DNA of 64,000 bases from contig NZ_KN676113.1 in assembly GCF_000802185.1 (NCBI RefSeq), forward strand, positions 2,066,819 through 2,130,818, written 5' to 3'. The position numbers and the translations under genes are program-made. A model generated the notes under the pieces. It saw nothing but the letters and a program-made list of their open reading frames with translations, searched no databases and had not been told where the DNA came from. This DNA comes from Belnapia sp. F-4-1 (GTDB lineage: Bacteria > Pseudomonadota > Alphaproteobacteria > Acetobacterales > Acetobacteraceae). Shown here one piece after another: positions 28,301-36,033 of the stretch (positions are counted from its first letter, which is position 1; each line of letters starts with the position of its first letter).

Positions 28301-28703
28301 TGTAGGACAGGGAGAAATAGGCCTCCTCGTCATAGCCCGCGCGGTTGACGGCAAGGCATTGGGCCGGGACCCAGTTGGGCGTGCCCGTCGCCATCACCTC
28401 GCGGATCATGGGGCCGATGATGTCCCAGGATTCCGCCTGGGTCTCCTTGATGGAGCGGCCGAGGGCGTAGGGGTGCTTGGCGCCGATGAGGCCGGTATAG
28501 GCGTCGTTGTAGATCTGGATCAGGTCGTCCTCGCCCCAGAGCAGCACCATGGGGTAGCGCGAGCCGAGCAGCGTGCGGACGGTGGCGCGGAGGCCCTGCG
28601 GCCAGCGCTCGACCGGGCCGACCGATGTGGCGGCCCAGTCGGTGTGCCGCATGCGCTCCGCCATCTCCCCCGGGCCGGCAAAGGGATCGCGTGCGAGGGG
28701 CAT
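25341..28703 (-). CDS. Double hybrid histidine kinase (PAS-GAF-HisKA-HATPase-REC-HisKA-HATPase-REC)
   Basis: A 1120-residue soluble sensor kinase with two complete kinase cores. Order: PAS (about 35-160), GAF (about 165-320), first HisKA with phospho-His about 344 (NVSHEFRTPLTLMLG), first ATPase domain (about 450-560), receiver 1 with Asp about 662 (LLLTDVMMPGMDG), second HisKA with His about 760 (GGVAHDFNNLLAAILG), second ATPase domain (about 860-970) and receiver 2 with Asp about 1044 (LLLSDHAMPGMAG). All four sites look intact, so internal relay is possible. No DNA-binding output domain is present. Start ATG 28703 is chosen since the PAS fold follows directly; upstream in-frame sequence is non-homologous in appearance. 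Confidence 0.85.
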   Translation of the reverse strand: MPLARDPFAGPGEMAERMRHTDWAATSVGPVERWPQGLRATVRTLLGSRYPMVLLWGEDDLIQIYNDAYTGLIGAKHPYALGRSIKETQAESWDIIGPMIREVMATGTPNWVPAQCLAVNRAGYDEEAYFSLSYSAVEDDEGRIRGMLCVCSEVTAQILVERRLKLQRDIAARVGEARDAGAICREIGEAIAGCPSDIPFALLYLREARGFRLAAAAGLPPGHSGTAEAAWPLGRAAAGEAVLLEDAAARIGPLIGGPFGQPVRAALALPLAGSGGAEALGVLVCGINPARALDEGYRGFHDLLAGQVAAIIRNAQAYADERRRAQALAELDRAKTRFFANVSHEFRTPLTLMLGPVEDLLARPGLGPELREELAMVRRNALRLLRLVNSLLDFARVEAGRAEACFVPVELGQATADLAGAFRSAIERAGLRLEVDCPPLAQPAHVDPDLWEKVVLNLFSNALKHTFEGRIAVRLRQEGTAIRLTVADTGIGIPADQRDRVFERFHRVEGARSRTHEGSGIGLSLVRELVGLHGGQVSVDSEPGRGATFTVEIPAGHAHLPPERIGAAPRLPSTALGAEPFVAEAMRWFADAPPADPKVVPMPPRREAPARRARLMLADDNADMRAYVARLLAPEHEVVAVPDGAAALAALRAAPAELLLTDVMMPGMDGLALLRAVRADPALRTLPVVVLSARAGEEASSEGLEAGADDYLAKPFSARELRARIRTHLDLARLRREAEEQAHQARKMEAVGQLTGGVAHDFNNLLAAILGSLDLAERRVDDERVLRLLRNAMQAARRGAGLTAQLLAFARRQRLEARPTDLNGVLSGMGDLLHRTLGGRIGVSLHLAKELWPAMADAGQLELAVLNLAINARDAMPEGGELSIETRNVPGAAGRGDRVSVEVRDTGTGMPPEVLKRVFEPFFTTKGIGKGTGLGLAQVHGTIGQLGGEVAVESRVGEGTLVRLVLPRAHGRPALEPAPDPGAGEEGTGSGGRTVLLVDDDPQVRTSIAAMLRELGHHVVDAESGREALHLLRGDARFDLLLSDHAMPGMAGGELALRARALHPGLRVLIMTGYAGTDARPADEGILLRKPFDLAELRAALRLALEGQAPRGGALPRQAG

Positions 28704-28998
28704 TGACGGGGATCTTTCTCGTTCGGCCGCGAATAATAGGCCGGTACCGAGCGTGGAATGTGGCGGAACAGCGCCACGCACGACGCTGTGTCCCGGGCTT
28801 CGGCGCAAGGACGGGTCGTCTCGATAGCCCATCCGGCTAGGCATGTGGCGTATCTGTTTCGCGAAGCGAGCGGTGGGGCCGTTCCGGGTGCGGGGCCGGG
28901 CTGCCGCAACCGGCCGCGCCCGTCCTATATGCGCAGGGAAGACGACGGGCCCCCTCAGCTTTCCCTTCCCGAACCGGCCCGCCCAAGGACCCGACCCC

Positions 28999-30207
28999 AT
29001 GCTCGATGCCCCCCTGCAGGCCGCCCCCGGCCGGGAGGATGCGCACGGCCATCCGGCCCCGCCCGGCGCCGCCCCGACCTTCGCCATGGCCGCCGCCGCC
29101 GGCATCGCAGTGGCGAACATCTACTACAACCAGCCCATGCTCGGGATCATCGAGCAGGATTTCGCCGGCACCCATGCGACCGCGCTGATCCCGACCGCCA
29201 CCCAGCTTGGCTATGCGGCGAGCCTCTTCCTGCTGCTGCCGCTCGGCGACCTGCTGGACCAGCGGCGGCTGATCGTCGTGCAATTCGTGGTGCTCGCCGT
29301 CGCCCTGGCCCTGGCGGCGCTGTCGCCGAGCGCCATGGTGCTGGTGGCTGCCTCCTTCCTCGTCGGCATGGCGGCGACGGTGGCGCAGCAGATCGTGCCT
29401 TTCGCCGCCCATCTCGCCCGACCGGAGCAGCGGGGGGCGACCGTCGGCATCGTCACCGGCGGGGTGCTGGCCGGCATCCTGCTGAGCCGGACCCTCGGCG
29501 GCTTCGTCGCCGCCCATGCCGGCTGGCGGGCGATGTTCTGGCTGGCGGTGCCGATGGCGCTCGGCGCCGCGGCGGTGATGGCGGCGCGGCTGCCGCGCCG
29601 GCCCGTGGCAGCCGCGATGGGCTATGGCGAGGCGATCCGCTCGTTGCTGCATCTCTGGCGCGGCCAGCCGGCGCTGCGGCGGGCGACGCGGATGCAGGCG
29701 GCGCTGTTCGGCGCCTTTTCCGCCTTCTGGACCATCCTCGCCCTGCGGCTGGAGGGGCCGCCCTTCGGGCTCGGGGCCGAGGTGGCGGGCCTCTTCGGCA
29801 TCGTCGGCGCGGTGGGGATCGCGGCGGCGCCGCTGGCCGGCCGCCTGGCCGACCGGCGCGGGCCGGAGCTGGTGATCGGCCTCGGGGCCGCGCTCGCCCT
29901 GCTGGCCTGGGCGGTGTTCGGCCTCTGGGCGAGCCTCGCCGGGCTGGTGGTCGGCGTCGTCCTGCTCGACTTCGGGGTGCAGAGCGCGCTCGTCTCCAAC
30001 CAGCACGTCATCTATGCGCTGGCGGCGGAGGCGCGCAGCCGCGTCAACACCGTCTTTATGACGGGGATGTTCCTCGGCGGCGCGGCCGGCTCGGGCGGGG
30101 CGATGGCGGCTTGGCGGCTCGGCGGCTGGGGCGCGGTGTCTGCCTTCGGTGCCGCGCTGGCGCTGGCCGCCCTGCTGATGCAGGGGCGAGGGCCAGCCCG
30201 CGCCTGA
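28999..30207 (+). CDS. MFS transporter
   Basis: A 402-residue major facilitator with about twelve helices. The start [18 protein letters not shown] and the loop motif [16 protein letters not shown] between helices 2 and 3 match the YnfM/Bcr-like arabinose or drug efflux group, as does [22 protein letters not shown]. It probably exports a small molecule by proton antiport; the substrate is unknown. AAGGA lies ten bases before ATG 28999. It is divergent from the hybrid kinase with about 295 bases between them, in which no further gene was found, and convergent with the desaturase. Confidence 0.85.
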   Translation: MLDAPLQAAPGREDAHGHPAPPGAAPTFAMAAAAGIAVANIYYNQPMLGIIEQDFAGTHATALIPTATQLGYAASLFLLLPLGDLLDQRRLIVVQFVVLAVALALAALSPSAMVLVAASFLVGMAATVAQQIVPFAAHLARPEQRGATVGIVTGGVLAGILLSRTLGGFVAAHAGWRAMFWLAVPMALGAAAVMAARLPRRPVAAAMGYGEAIRSLLHLWRGQPALRRATRMQAALFGAFSAFWTILALRLEGPPFGLGAEVAGLFGIVGAVGIAAAPLAGRLADRRGPELVIGLGAALALLAWAVFGLWASLAGLVVGVVLLDFGVQSALVSNQHVIYALAAEARSRVNTVFMTGMFLGGAAGSGGAMAAWRLGGWGAVSAFGAALALAALLMQGRGPARA

Positions 30208-30214
30208 CGGCAGG

Positions 30215-30236
30215 GGGGGCGGGCCGGCCCGCCCCC
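30215..30236. terminator. Perfect GC palindrome between convergent genes
   Basis: A perfect 22-base palindrome (GGGGGCGGGCC followed by its complement) eight bases after the MFS stop and 20 bases from the desaturase stop. It could form a cruciform or stop both transcripts, though it lacks a loop and a T-run. Confidence 0.4.
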
Positions 30237-30255
30237 GCGCATCGTCTGCAGGCGG

Positions 30256-31449
30256 TCAGGGCGCCCGGCCGATCGTCTCCGGCCGGGTCGCCGCCAGGCT
30301 GGCCAGGTTGGCGTCGATGGCGCTGATCAGCCCCCAATTCTCGATATAGCCGGACGGAAAGCCGGGCGAGCCGGCATCCAGATCCTGCTGGCGCGCATGG
30401 ATGTAGTCGGTCCAGCGCCGCGTCGCCGGGCGGCGATGGTGGAAGTCGTGGCAGGGCGCATCGCCGACCAGCACGAAGAGCCGGACGAACAGATGCACGG
30501 TCAGCATCTCCAGCCACCACCCGGCCCACAGCGCCAGGCCTTGCAGGGTAGTCGCATTCGCAGTCGGCGGCTCCCGTCCGGGGAAGACGCCCGCCGTCGC
30601 ATGGCAGACGAATTCGCGGTTGCGCATGGCGATGAGCTCCGGCTCCGGGAAGCGGTGCTCGCAGAGGATGCGCAACACGGTCGCGGCCTGCAGCAGCACC
30701 GTCACCGGCAGCACCCAGGCGACGAGGAAGGCCGGCAGCACGCCGCCCGCCGCGGCGCCAAGGAACGCGCCCGTCCAGGCGATGCGCCCGACCCGGTCAT
30801 GCGCCGCATCGCCGGTGAAGAGGCTGGCCCCGATCCGCCGCTGCAGGAAGCGCGCATGGAAGGCCGGCGAGACCAGGCTGACGCAGACCCGCCGCCAAAG
30901 CTCCCGCTTCGGCAGGCCCGGCTCCAGCCCGCAGAGGCCGAGGACGAAGTCGGCGAACTCATCCTCCTCGGTCAGCAGCTTCTTCGGGCTGTGGTGCAGC
31001 ATGTGCTCATGCTGGTAGTCGTCGAAGCGCTTGAACAGCAGGAGCGCCGAGACGAGGCGGCCGGCCTGGCGGTTGCGGGCCCGGCTGCGGAAGACGGTGC
31101 CGTGCGAGCAATGGTGGAAGATCACCACCTGGAACAGGCCGAGGCCGCAACTCGTCGCCAGCAGCCCGGCCGGCAGCAGCAGCCAGAGGGCGAGCGGCGC
31201 CGCGGCGAGCAGGAAGGGCGCGGCGGACAGGGCGACGCCGCCGAAGGTCCAGAGCAGGGCGATGGCGACGAAGGCTTCGCCCGGCCGCTCCACCGCGGCT
31301 TCGCCCGGGGCTGGCCGCGCCGTCAGCCAAGTCAGGAAGGGTTGCGCCAGGGGGTGAATTCGGGCGGCCATGGCAGCCCTTGGATTGATGTCATCCGTCT
31401 TCGAGGCGAGAAGCTGATCCGCAGAAACACTAGGCCTGACAAAGGTCAT
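30256..31449 (-). CDS. Membrane fatty acid desaturase family protein
   Basis: A 397-residue di-iron membrane enzyme. Three histidine clusters are visible: HHCSHG (about 112-117), HEHMLHH (about 147-153) and CHDFHHRR near the C-terminus (about 340), separated by hydrophobic segments that would form four helices, the classical arrangement of acyl-lipid or acyl-CoA desaturases and related hydroxylases. It should introduce a double bond or hydroxyl group into a lipid chain at the inner membrane. The substrate is not determinable. ATG 31449 has CGGAG at eight bases; a GTG three codons upstream is an alternative. Confidence 0.8.
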   Translation of the reverse strand: MTFVRPSVSADQLLASKTDDINPRAAMAARIHPLAQPFLTWLTARPAPGEAAVERPGEAFVAIALLWTFGGVALSAAPFLLAAAPLALWLLLPAGLLATSCGLGLFQVVIFHHCSHGTVFRSRARNRQAGRLVSALLLFKRFDDYQHEHMLHHSPKKLLTEEDEFADFVLGLCGLEPGLPKRELWRRVCVSLVSPAFHARFLQRRIGASLFTGDAAHDRVGRIAWTGAFLGAAAGGVLPAFLVAWVLPVTVLLQAATVLRILCEHRFPEPELIAMRNREFVCHATAGVFPGREPPTANATTLQGLALWAGWWLEMLTVHLFVRLFVLVGDAPCHDFHHRRPATRRWTDYIHARQQDLDAGSPGFPSGYIENWGLISAIDANLASLAATRPETIGRAP

Positions 31450-31582
31450 CTCGAGCACTCCGAAACCACCGGAGAGCTATAGCGCGCTTCAAGCCACATG
31501 CTTCAGCAACTGTTACGCTTCACTTGACGTGACGCGCCGCAACATTCAGCGTCGCCGCCATTGCTGGCGCGAGGCAGGCTTG

Positions 31583-31882
31583 TCAGGACACGCCGCGCCA
31601 TGCTTCCCAGAAATGGGGTGGTTGCGCCGCGGCGAGCGCCAGGCGTGTGGAGGCAAAGCGGCGGGCCACGGCGGGAGGCATCGCCACCGGCCCGAAATAG
31701 ATCGCCTCCCGCATGTCCTCCGGCGCGCAGACCACGACGCCGTCCTCCCATTCCCGCCGGTCCAAGGCGTCGGGCCAGTCATCACCGCGCCAGAGCAGTG
31801 GCCGGAGGCCGGAGGCGTCCTCGACCCAGTGCCAGCTGCTGCGCTCGGGCTGCGAGGGAATCCCGTCCCATTGGGTTGTCAT
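31583..31882 (-). CDS. Small conserved-looking hypothetical protein
   Basis: A 99-residue soluble protein rich in Trp (HWVEDASGLRPLLWRGDDWPD), with no signal peptide or membrane segment. I do not recognise the family. It is supported as a gene by a clear GGGGAGA ribosome-binding site seven bases before ATG 31882, by acidic, charged composition unlike frame shadows, and by having no better gene on either strand. The reading frame ends 134 bases before the desaturase start. Function unknown. Confidence 0.55.
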   Translation of the reverse strand: MTTQWDGIPSQPERSSWHWVEDASGLRPLLWRGDDWPDALDRREWEDGVVVCAPEDMREAIYFGPVAMPPAVARRFASTRLALAAAQPPHFWEAWRGVS

Positions 31883-32013
31883 CCGGATCTCCCCGCATCA
31901 AGGCGGCCTGTTGCCAAAAGCATCAGCCGGCGTCCCGTGGCATTCGACCAAGGACACAGGATGGCAAAGCAGGACGAAAAATGAAACAGCAATGCGCCGA
32001 CCTGCCGGAGTGG

Positions 32014-33018
32014 TTACCGGCCATCCTCGCCGCGGCGATAGGCGGCGAGGATGGCCTCGCCCTCCGGCCCCATGCGCGCCGACCACCCGGCGATGACGGG
32101 CGCGGCGGCCTCGGCGAGGGCCACCCGAAGGCCTGACGTCCGGGCAATGGCGACGCCATTCGCCTGCATCCGCGCCGCGTTCTCGGCCCCGCGCGTCGTC
32201 ATGGCCTCGAACTGCCGCGCCTCGGTCAGCCGGCCTGCCTCGACGACCGCCTCCCGCACCGGGGCCGGCAGGGCGGCCAGGGCCGCGGCCTGGCAGAAGG
32301 CGAGGCTGAGCGGCGAGGCGTAGTCGAGCACGGTGAAATGCGGCAGGACCTCCCACAACCTGGCTCCGGCGCCGCCATCGCCGGAGGAGAGCACCGCATC
32401 CAGCGCGCCCGCCCGCAGCCGTGGCAGCGCATCGGCGAAGGAGATCTGCACCGCATCGGCCCCGGCGCCGCGCAGGACGGCGGTGCTGGCGGCGTCATAG
32501 GTGCGAATGCGCAGGCCCCGCAGCGCCTCGGGTCCCGGAAGCGGCTGGCGCGACCAGAGGCCACTCGGCGGCCAGGGCGTGGCGTAGAGCAGCACCAAGC
32601 CGCTGGCGCCGAGCGCGCGCTCATAGGCCGGCCGGGCGGCGCGTAGTAGGCGCCCGGTCTGCGCCGCCGAGGCGGTGAGGAAGGGCAAGGCGGACAGCTC
32701 AAAGATGGGTGCCTCGCCGGTCAGGGCCCCGGTGAAGGCATCCGCCGCCTCCAGTCTGCCCTCGGCCACGGCGCGCGGCATGGCGGCGGAACGCAACCCG
32801 TCCGGCGCATTGAAGCGCGGCTCCACCGTCAGCGCCCCGTTGGCGAGCCGGCCGGCGGCCTCGGCGAAATGCGCGATGCCCTCGCCCGGCATGGCGCTCG
32901 CCGGATATTCCGTGGCGATGCGCCAGGCGGCGGTGGCCCATGCCTGCGCTGGCGCGAGGGTGCCGCCGGAGACGAGCAGGGCGGCGATGAGGGGGCGGCG
33001 CGACAGCATGGCACCCAT
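32014..33018 (-). CDS. TRAP transporter solute-binding protein, DctP family
   Basis: A 334-residue periplasmic binding protein. A signal peptide (MGAMLSRRPLIAALLVSGGTLAPAQAWA) is followed by WRIATEYPASAMPGEGIAHFAEAAGRLANGALTVEPRF, the standard DctP opening. The central GLRIRTYDAASTAVLRGAGADAVQISF contains the conserved Arg that binds a substrate carboxylate, and ALPRLRAGALDAVLSS fits the family. A second ATG nine bases later is possible. No DctQ or DctM membrane genes adjoin it, so it must work with components encoded elsewhere or have lost its partners. Confidence 0.85.
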   Translation of the reverse strand: MGAMLSRRPLIAALLVSGGTLAPAQAWATAAWRIATEYPASAMPGEGIAHFAEAAGRLANGALTVEPRFNAPDGLRSAAMPRAVAEGRLEAADAFTGALTGEAPIFELSALPFLTASAAQTGRLLRAARPAYERALGASGLVLLYATPWPPSGLWSRQPLPGPEALRGLRIRTYDAASTAVLRGAGADAVQISFADALPRLRAGALDAVLSSGDGGAGARLWEVLPHFTVLDYASPLSLAFCQAAALAALPAPVREAVVEAGRLTEARQFEAMTTRGAENAARMQANGVAIARTSGLRVALAEAAAPVIAGWSARMGPEGEAILAAYRRGEDGR

Positions 33019-33369
33019 CTGCCGACATCCCCGCGCCGGATCAAGCGCGGCCGGCGGCGCCCCCGTCGATCCATTGCGGAAGGAAGCCAATCCGACCTTC
33101 GGCTCCGCCTTTTGCCGCGGGTGAGCCGATGTTTCCGGCCAAGGCAAGCCGTCCAGCGCGCCGCGGACGGAGCGGGCATAGGTCGAGCCGTCGAGGCCGC
33201 AAGCCCTTGGTGACCCCCAGGGGTGCAGAACGTCATCTGCACCCTCGCGCGCCCGGGGGCGGCTGGCGCACGCTGTCGATCCGCCTCGAGCCGTGGCAGA
33301 TGATCCCTTGGTGGTTCCGACGCTTCGTCCGACGTCTCCTTCGGGACCGCCCACGATGTCGCCCTTATT
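33019..33369. other. Gene-free stretch with a hairpin
   Basis: About 350 bases between the TRAP binding protein and the transposase remnant. No credible gene was found on either strand. It holds one perfect inverted repeat (33221-33229 with 33236-33244, GGGTGCAGA and its complement, six-base loop). It probably contains the TRAP gene promoter and debris of the old insertion. Confidence 0.4.
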
Positions 33370-33743
33370 GCCGGACAGCAGGCGGCGTGCCGGTCCTTCG
33401 TCGAGGTTCGGGGCCGTGACGGGAGTGAGTGGATCCTCGGGCACAAGCGCCGCGTCGTCGTGAACACCTATGGGCAGCCGCTATTGCTGAATCTAGCCAC
33501 GGCCGACGTCCCGGACAGCGCAGGCGCGCGCACGATCTTGGCGGCCGTTCGGAATGGGTGGCCGTGGTTAGAGCAAACTCCGAACAGGCGGAATCATCCG
33601 ATCGGAGTAATTTGTTGGCCAAAACAACGGGCTAGAGCGGGTTCCGCGAGCCGGTGCGGACGGAACCCGCTCTGGAACACCTGTTCACCGACGCGGGCTG
33701 CGACCGAGCCAAGTTCGTGGGCAAAGCCGTTTTCAAACAGTCT
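33370..33743 (+). pseudogene. IS5-type transposase remnant, split by palindromic element
   Basis: The frame around 33370-33569 encodes EWILGHKRRVVVNTYGQPLLL, then a TADVPDSAGARTIL segment and NGWPWL; after the palindromic insertion, the frame resumes as LEHLFTDAGCDRAKF. These match the order of conserved blocks in IS5-family DDE transposases: the GRKRH and VDTxGxxL stretch, the ADxQDxxGA segment carrying the second Asp, and the PWLxHxFADxGY block. Start, first catalytic Asp region and C-terminus are missing, and no terminal repeats were found, so it is inactive. Joining 33569 to 33674 restores one frame. The boundary at the 5' side is approximate. Confidence 0.6.
33570..33673. repeat. Palindromic element, copy B, inserted in transposase remnant
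   Basis: A 104-base element with ends AGAGC and GCTCT. The right half is a perfect 13-base inverted repeat (33634-33646 with 33661-33673, AGAGCGGGTTCCG) around a 14-base loop; the left half has a six-base stem (33578-33583 with 33602-33607). Its removal rejoins the transposase codons in frame as ...WPWLEHLF..., which defines both ends to the base. No target duplication is evident. Confidence 0.75.
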
Positions 33744-34244
33744 CTAATATTTCGGCCTGGGCGACAACACAGAGTAAATGTTATCGAAAGGTGGAGGGCC
33801 AACAATCATGGAGCCAGCATTTTCGTTTGACTCTGCAATGGCTGCAAAATCGTCGTCTTTCAATGAGCCGATAAGTCTGAATACCTTCTCAAGGTGCCCG
33901 GGCGAGAAAATAATCAGCATCCGGACGATGCCATCCGACAGATTGCACCACGCGTGCGGAGTTCCCCTTCTGACTGTCGCCGCATCGCCTGCTGCCAGGT
34001 CTGACCCCTGGTCACCAGTAGTGAGATGAACGCTGCCTTCGAGAACCACAAAATGTTCCTCCTCGTTGGCATGAATATGCATGGGCACACCGTTGCGAGG
34101 ATCGGCGATTACCTCAAGCATTGTGTAGATGCCTTCTGTCTCTATGGCGGAGGTACGGATCCTGAATCGCTCACCGGGCGTGACCTGCACCCATTCACTG
34201 CCAGCGCCAGGGATTGTTGGCAGCATATTCGCTGACGTATTCAT
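33744..34244 (-). CDS. Cupin domain protein in AT-richer DNA
   Basis: A 166-residue cupin. Motif 1 appears as GVPMHIHANEEEHFVVLEGSVHL (two His and a Glu) and motif 2 as GDAATVRRGTPHAW, so a metal site is plausible. The remainder has no recognisable extra domain. Codon use and base composition differ visibly from the neighbourhood: many codons end in A or T, and the upstream region is AT-rich, which suggests recent acquisition, probably with the adjacent insertion-sequence remnant. Substrate unknown. The ATG at 34244 follows GAGAGAAAAA, a purine-rich ribosome-binding region. Confidence 0.75.
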   Translation of the reverse strand: MNTSANMLPTIPGAGSEWVQVTPGERFRIRTSAIETEGIYTMLEVIADPRNGVPMHIHANEEEHFVVLEGSVHLTTGDQGSDLAAGDAATVRRGTPHAWCNLSDGIVRMLIIFSPGHLEKVFRLIGSLKDDDFAAIAESNENAGSMIVGPPPFDNIYSVLSPRPKY

Positions 34245-34706
34245 TCGAATTTTTCTCTCTCATATTGCTTGACGCTGCGTCAGGCTAATTCTGTCTGAAA
34301 GATGTGTGATACATATCAGCTTCTAAATTCGTATTTGATGTTTCGTTTGAAATCTATGCTGGGGATTTTTCAGGACGCGGAGCCAAGCTGAACAGCTTCG
34401 CCCTCAGCGGCGGCGCCGCGCACGGTGCTCCCTCGTCCACACCCGCCCATCTGGGCTGTGCCTCAGCCCAAGGCACCACAATCCCGCATTCTCAAATGGG
34501 CATCCAGCGCCTCCGGCTGCCTTGGCGGGGCCGCTGGCTATGCCACTGCCTGTTGCAGCGTCTCCGTCCTCGCCCCCGAGGCGGCGCTGGGCAAGCTGGT
34601 CCATCGGGGCCAGACATTATTCCCTGCAGTGGAACAGTGCCTTCCTCAGCAAACGGCTTCAGTGCATCGGCGGGTGCCAATAACTTCCGGGACGAGGCGG
34701 GGCGCA
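34245..34706. other. Gene-free, partly AT-rich stretch
   Basis: About 460 bases. The first 130 bases are strongly AT-rich for this genome and should hold the promoter of the leftward cupin gene. The remaining 330 bases have normal GC content but no reading frame with family-like content. It may be the right edge of the acquired segment. Confidence 0.4.
34270..34282. promoter_or_regulatory. Palindrome TGACGC-T-GCGTCA upstream of cupin gene
   Basis: A perfect 6-1-6 palindrome centred about 32 bases upstream of the cupin ATG in AT-rich DNA. Its position would overlap a promoter core, as expected for a repressor or MerR-type operator. No regulator gene is adjacent. Confidence 0.35.
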
Positions 34707-35660
34707 ATGCCTGCGCCGCCCGCACCGGAACCCCTCACCATGACCTCCCAGCCAGCCCGCGACCGGCTTACACCGTGGCATGCCGGAGAAGTCGCCCTGC
34801 AATCCTCGCTCGGGATGGCGGAGCGCATGGCCGTGGTCGGCCAGCATGTCCTGCGTGACCACCTGATCGAGCAGCACCAGCTGTTCTACCCACAGCTTCC
34901 CTTCCTGATCCTCGGCGCGGTCGACCCCGAGGGCGACCCCTGGGCCACCATCCTCGCCGGCCACCCCGGCTTCCTGTCCGTGCCGGATGCCGGGACGCTG
35001 CGCGTCGCCGCCGGGCGCGACGCCGCCGATCCGGCCGGGCGGGGCATGGAGGCGGGTGATGCCGTCGGCCTGCTCGGCATCGAGTTGCCGACGCGGCGGC
35101 GCAACCGGCTGAACGGGCATATCCGCCGCACGCCCGGTGAGGAGGGCTTCGCCGTCACGGTCGAGCAGAGCTTCGGCAACTGCCCGCGCTACATCACCCC
35201 CCACGGCGTCGGCTTCGCCCGCGACCCGGCCGAGCCGGCTCCGGAGGGAGCCACGGCCCTGCCAGGCCTCGACTCTGCCGCCCTGGCGATGATCCGGCGC
35301 GCCGATACCGCCTTCGTCGCCAGCTATGTGGGGGAGGCCGGGCCGGAGCGGCAGGTCGATGTCTCGCATCGCGGCGGCCCTCGGGGCTTCATCCGGGTGG
35401 AGGCCGATGGGGCGCTCACCATCCCCGACTATGCCGGCAACATGTTCTTCAACACCCTCGGCAACATCCTGATGACACGGCGGGCCGGGCTGCTCTTCGT
35501 CGATGGCGCGACCGGCACCCTGCTGCAACTCACCGGCGCTGCGGGGCTGCTGCCGGAGGGGCCCGAGCTCGATGCCTTCGAGGGCGCCGAGCGCCTGTGG
35601 CGGGTCACGCCGCGACGGATCGTCCGCCGCGAGGCCGCGCTGCCGCTGCGCTGGGGGTGA
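34707..35660 (+). CDS. Pyridoxamine 5'-phosphate oxidase-like flavin-binding family protein
   Basis: A 317-residue protein with a split-barrel flavin-binding core of the type found in FMN-binding PNPOx-like proteins (PFLILGAVDPEGDPWATILAG, GLLGIELPTRRRNRLNG, FGNCPRYITPHG and a second half FVASYVGEAGPERQVDVSHRGGPRGFIRV, GNMFFNTLGNIL). Such two-part proteins are often annotated as PNPOx family or fused to oxidoreductase domains; here only the double barrel is present. It may reduce or bind a small molecule using FMN or F420; activity cannot be assigned. ATG 34707 is used; a second ATG at 34740 is possible. Confidence 0.75.
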   Translation: MPAPPAPEPLTMTSQPARDRLTPWHAGEVALQSSLGMAERMAVVGQHVLRDHLIEQHQLFYPQLPFLILGAVDPEGDPWATILAGHPGFLSVPDAGTLRVAAGRDAADPAGRGMEAGDAVGLLGIELPTRRRNRLNGHIRRTPGEEGFAVTVEQSFGNCPRYITPHGVGFARDPAEPAPEGATALPGLDSAALAMIRRADTAFVASYVGEAGPERQVDVSHRGGPRGFIRVEADGALTIPDYAGNMFFNTLGNILMTRRAGLLFVDGATGTLLQLTGAAGLLPEGPELDAFEGAERLWRVTPRRIVRREAALPLRWG

Positions 35661-36033
35661 AACGGCCCCGTCATGCCAGGCTGCCCCGGCAGCCGCCGGC
35701 ACCGGCGTTAGCCCGCCCGCCGCCAGCCGCGCCGGCACCCCTGCCGCCCGGCCCGCAGGCGCAGCCTCTTCCTCCACCGGGCGCGAAGCCCCTCGAGGAG
35801 GGCATCAACCTGCGGTCCATCAGCCGGCCGCAAGGGACGCCGGCCGAATTCGGGGAAGCGCCGGCTGCCGATCCATGTCCGCGGTTCGGGTGCGGAGCGT
35901 CGCCGACGCTGCCGTGAGGCGGCTGCGCGCCAGGCTGCTGGCGCAGGAATGAGGGGGGGCGGGTTGCGTCCATGCCTTGGCTTGTGATGAAAGGACAGAG
36001 AGGCGCTTCAACCGAAAGGCTTGGCCCCTGCCG

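Noticed and set aside
25341-29120. Extending the hybrid kinase to a start at 29120
   Set aside because: The additional 139 residues have no PAS-like or signal features and run into the upstream region of the divergent MFS gene; the ATG at 28703 is followed at once by conserved domain sequence.
33221-33244. Perfect inverted repeat as insertion-sequence end
   Set aside because: It is a hairpin within one place, not paired with a copy on the far side of the transposase remnant, so it is not evidence of terminal repeats.
34425-34706. N-terminal extension of the PNPOx-like gene to 34425
   Set aside because: The extra 94 residues have no fold-like pattern and are Pro/Ala/Ser-rich, and family sequence begins only after the ATG at 34707.
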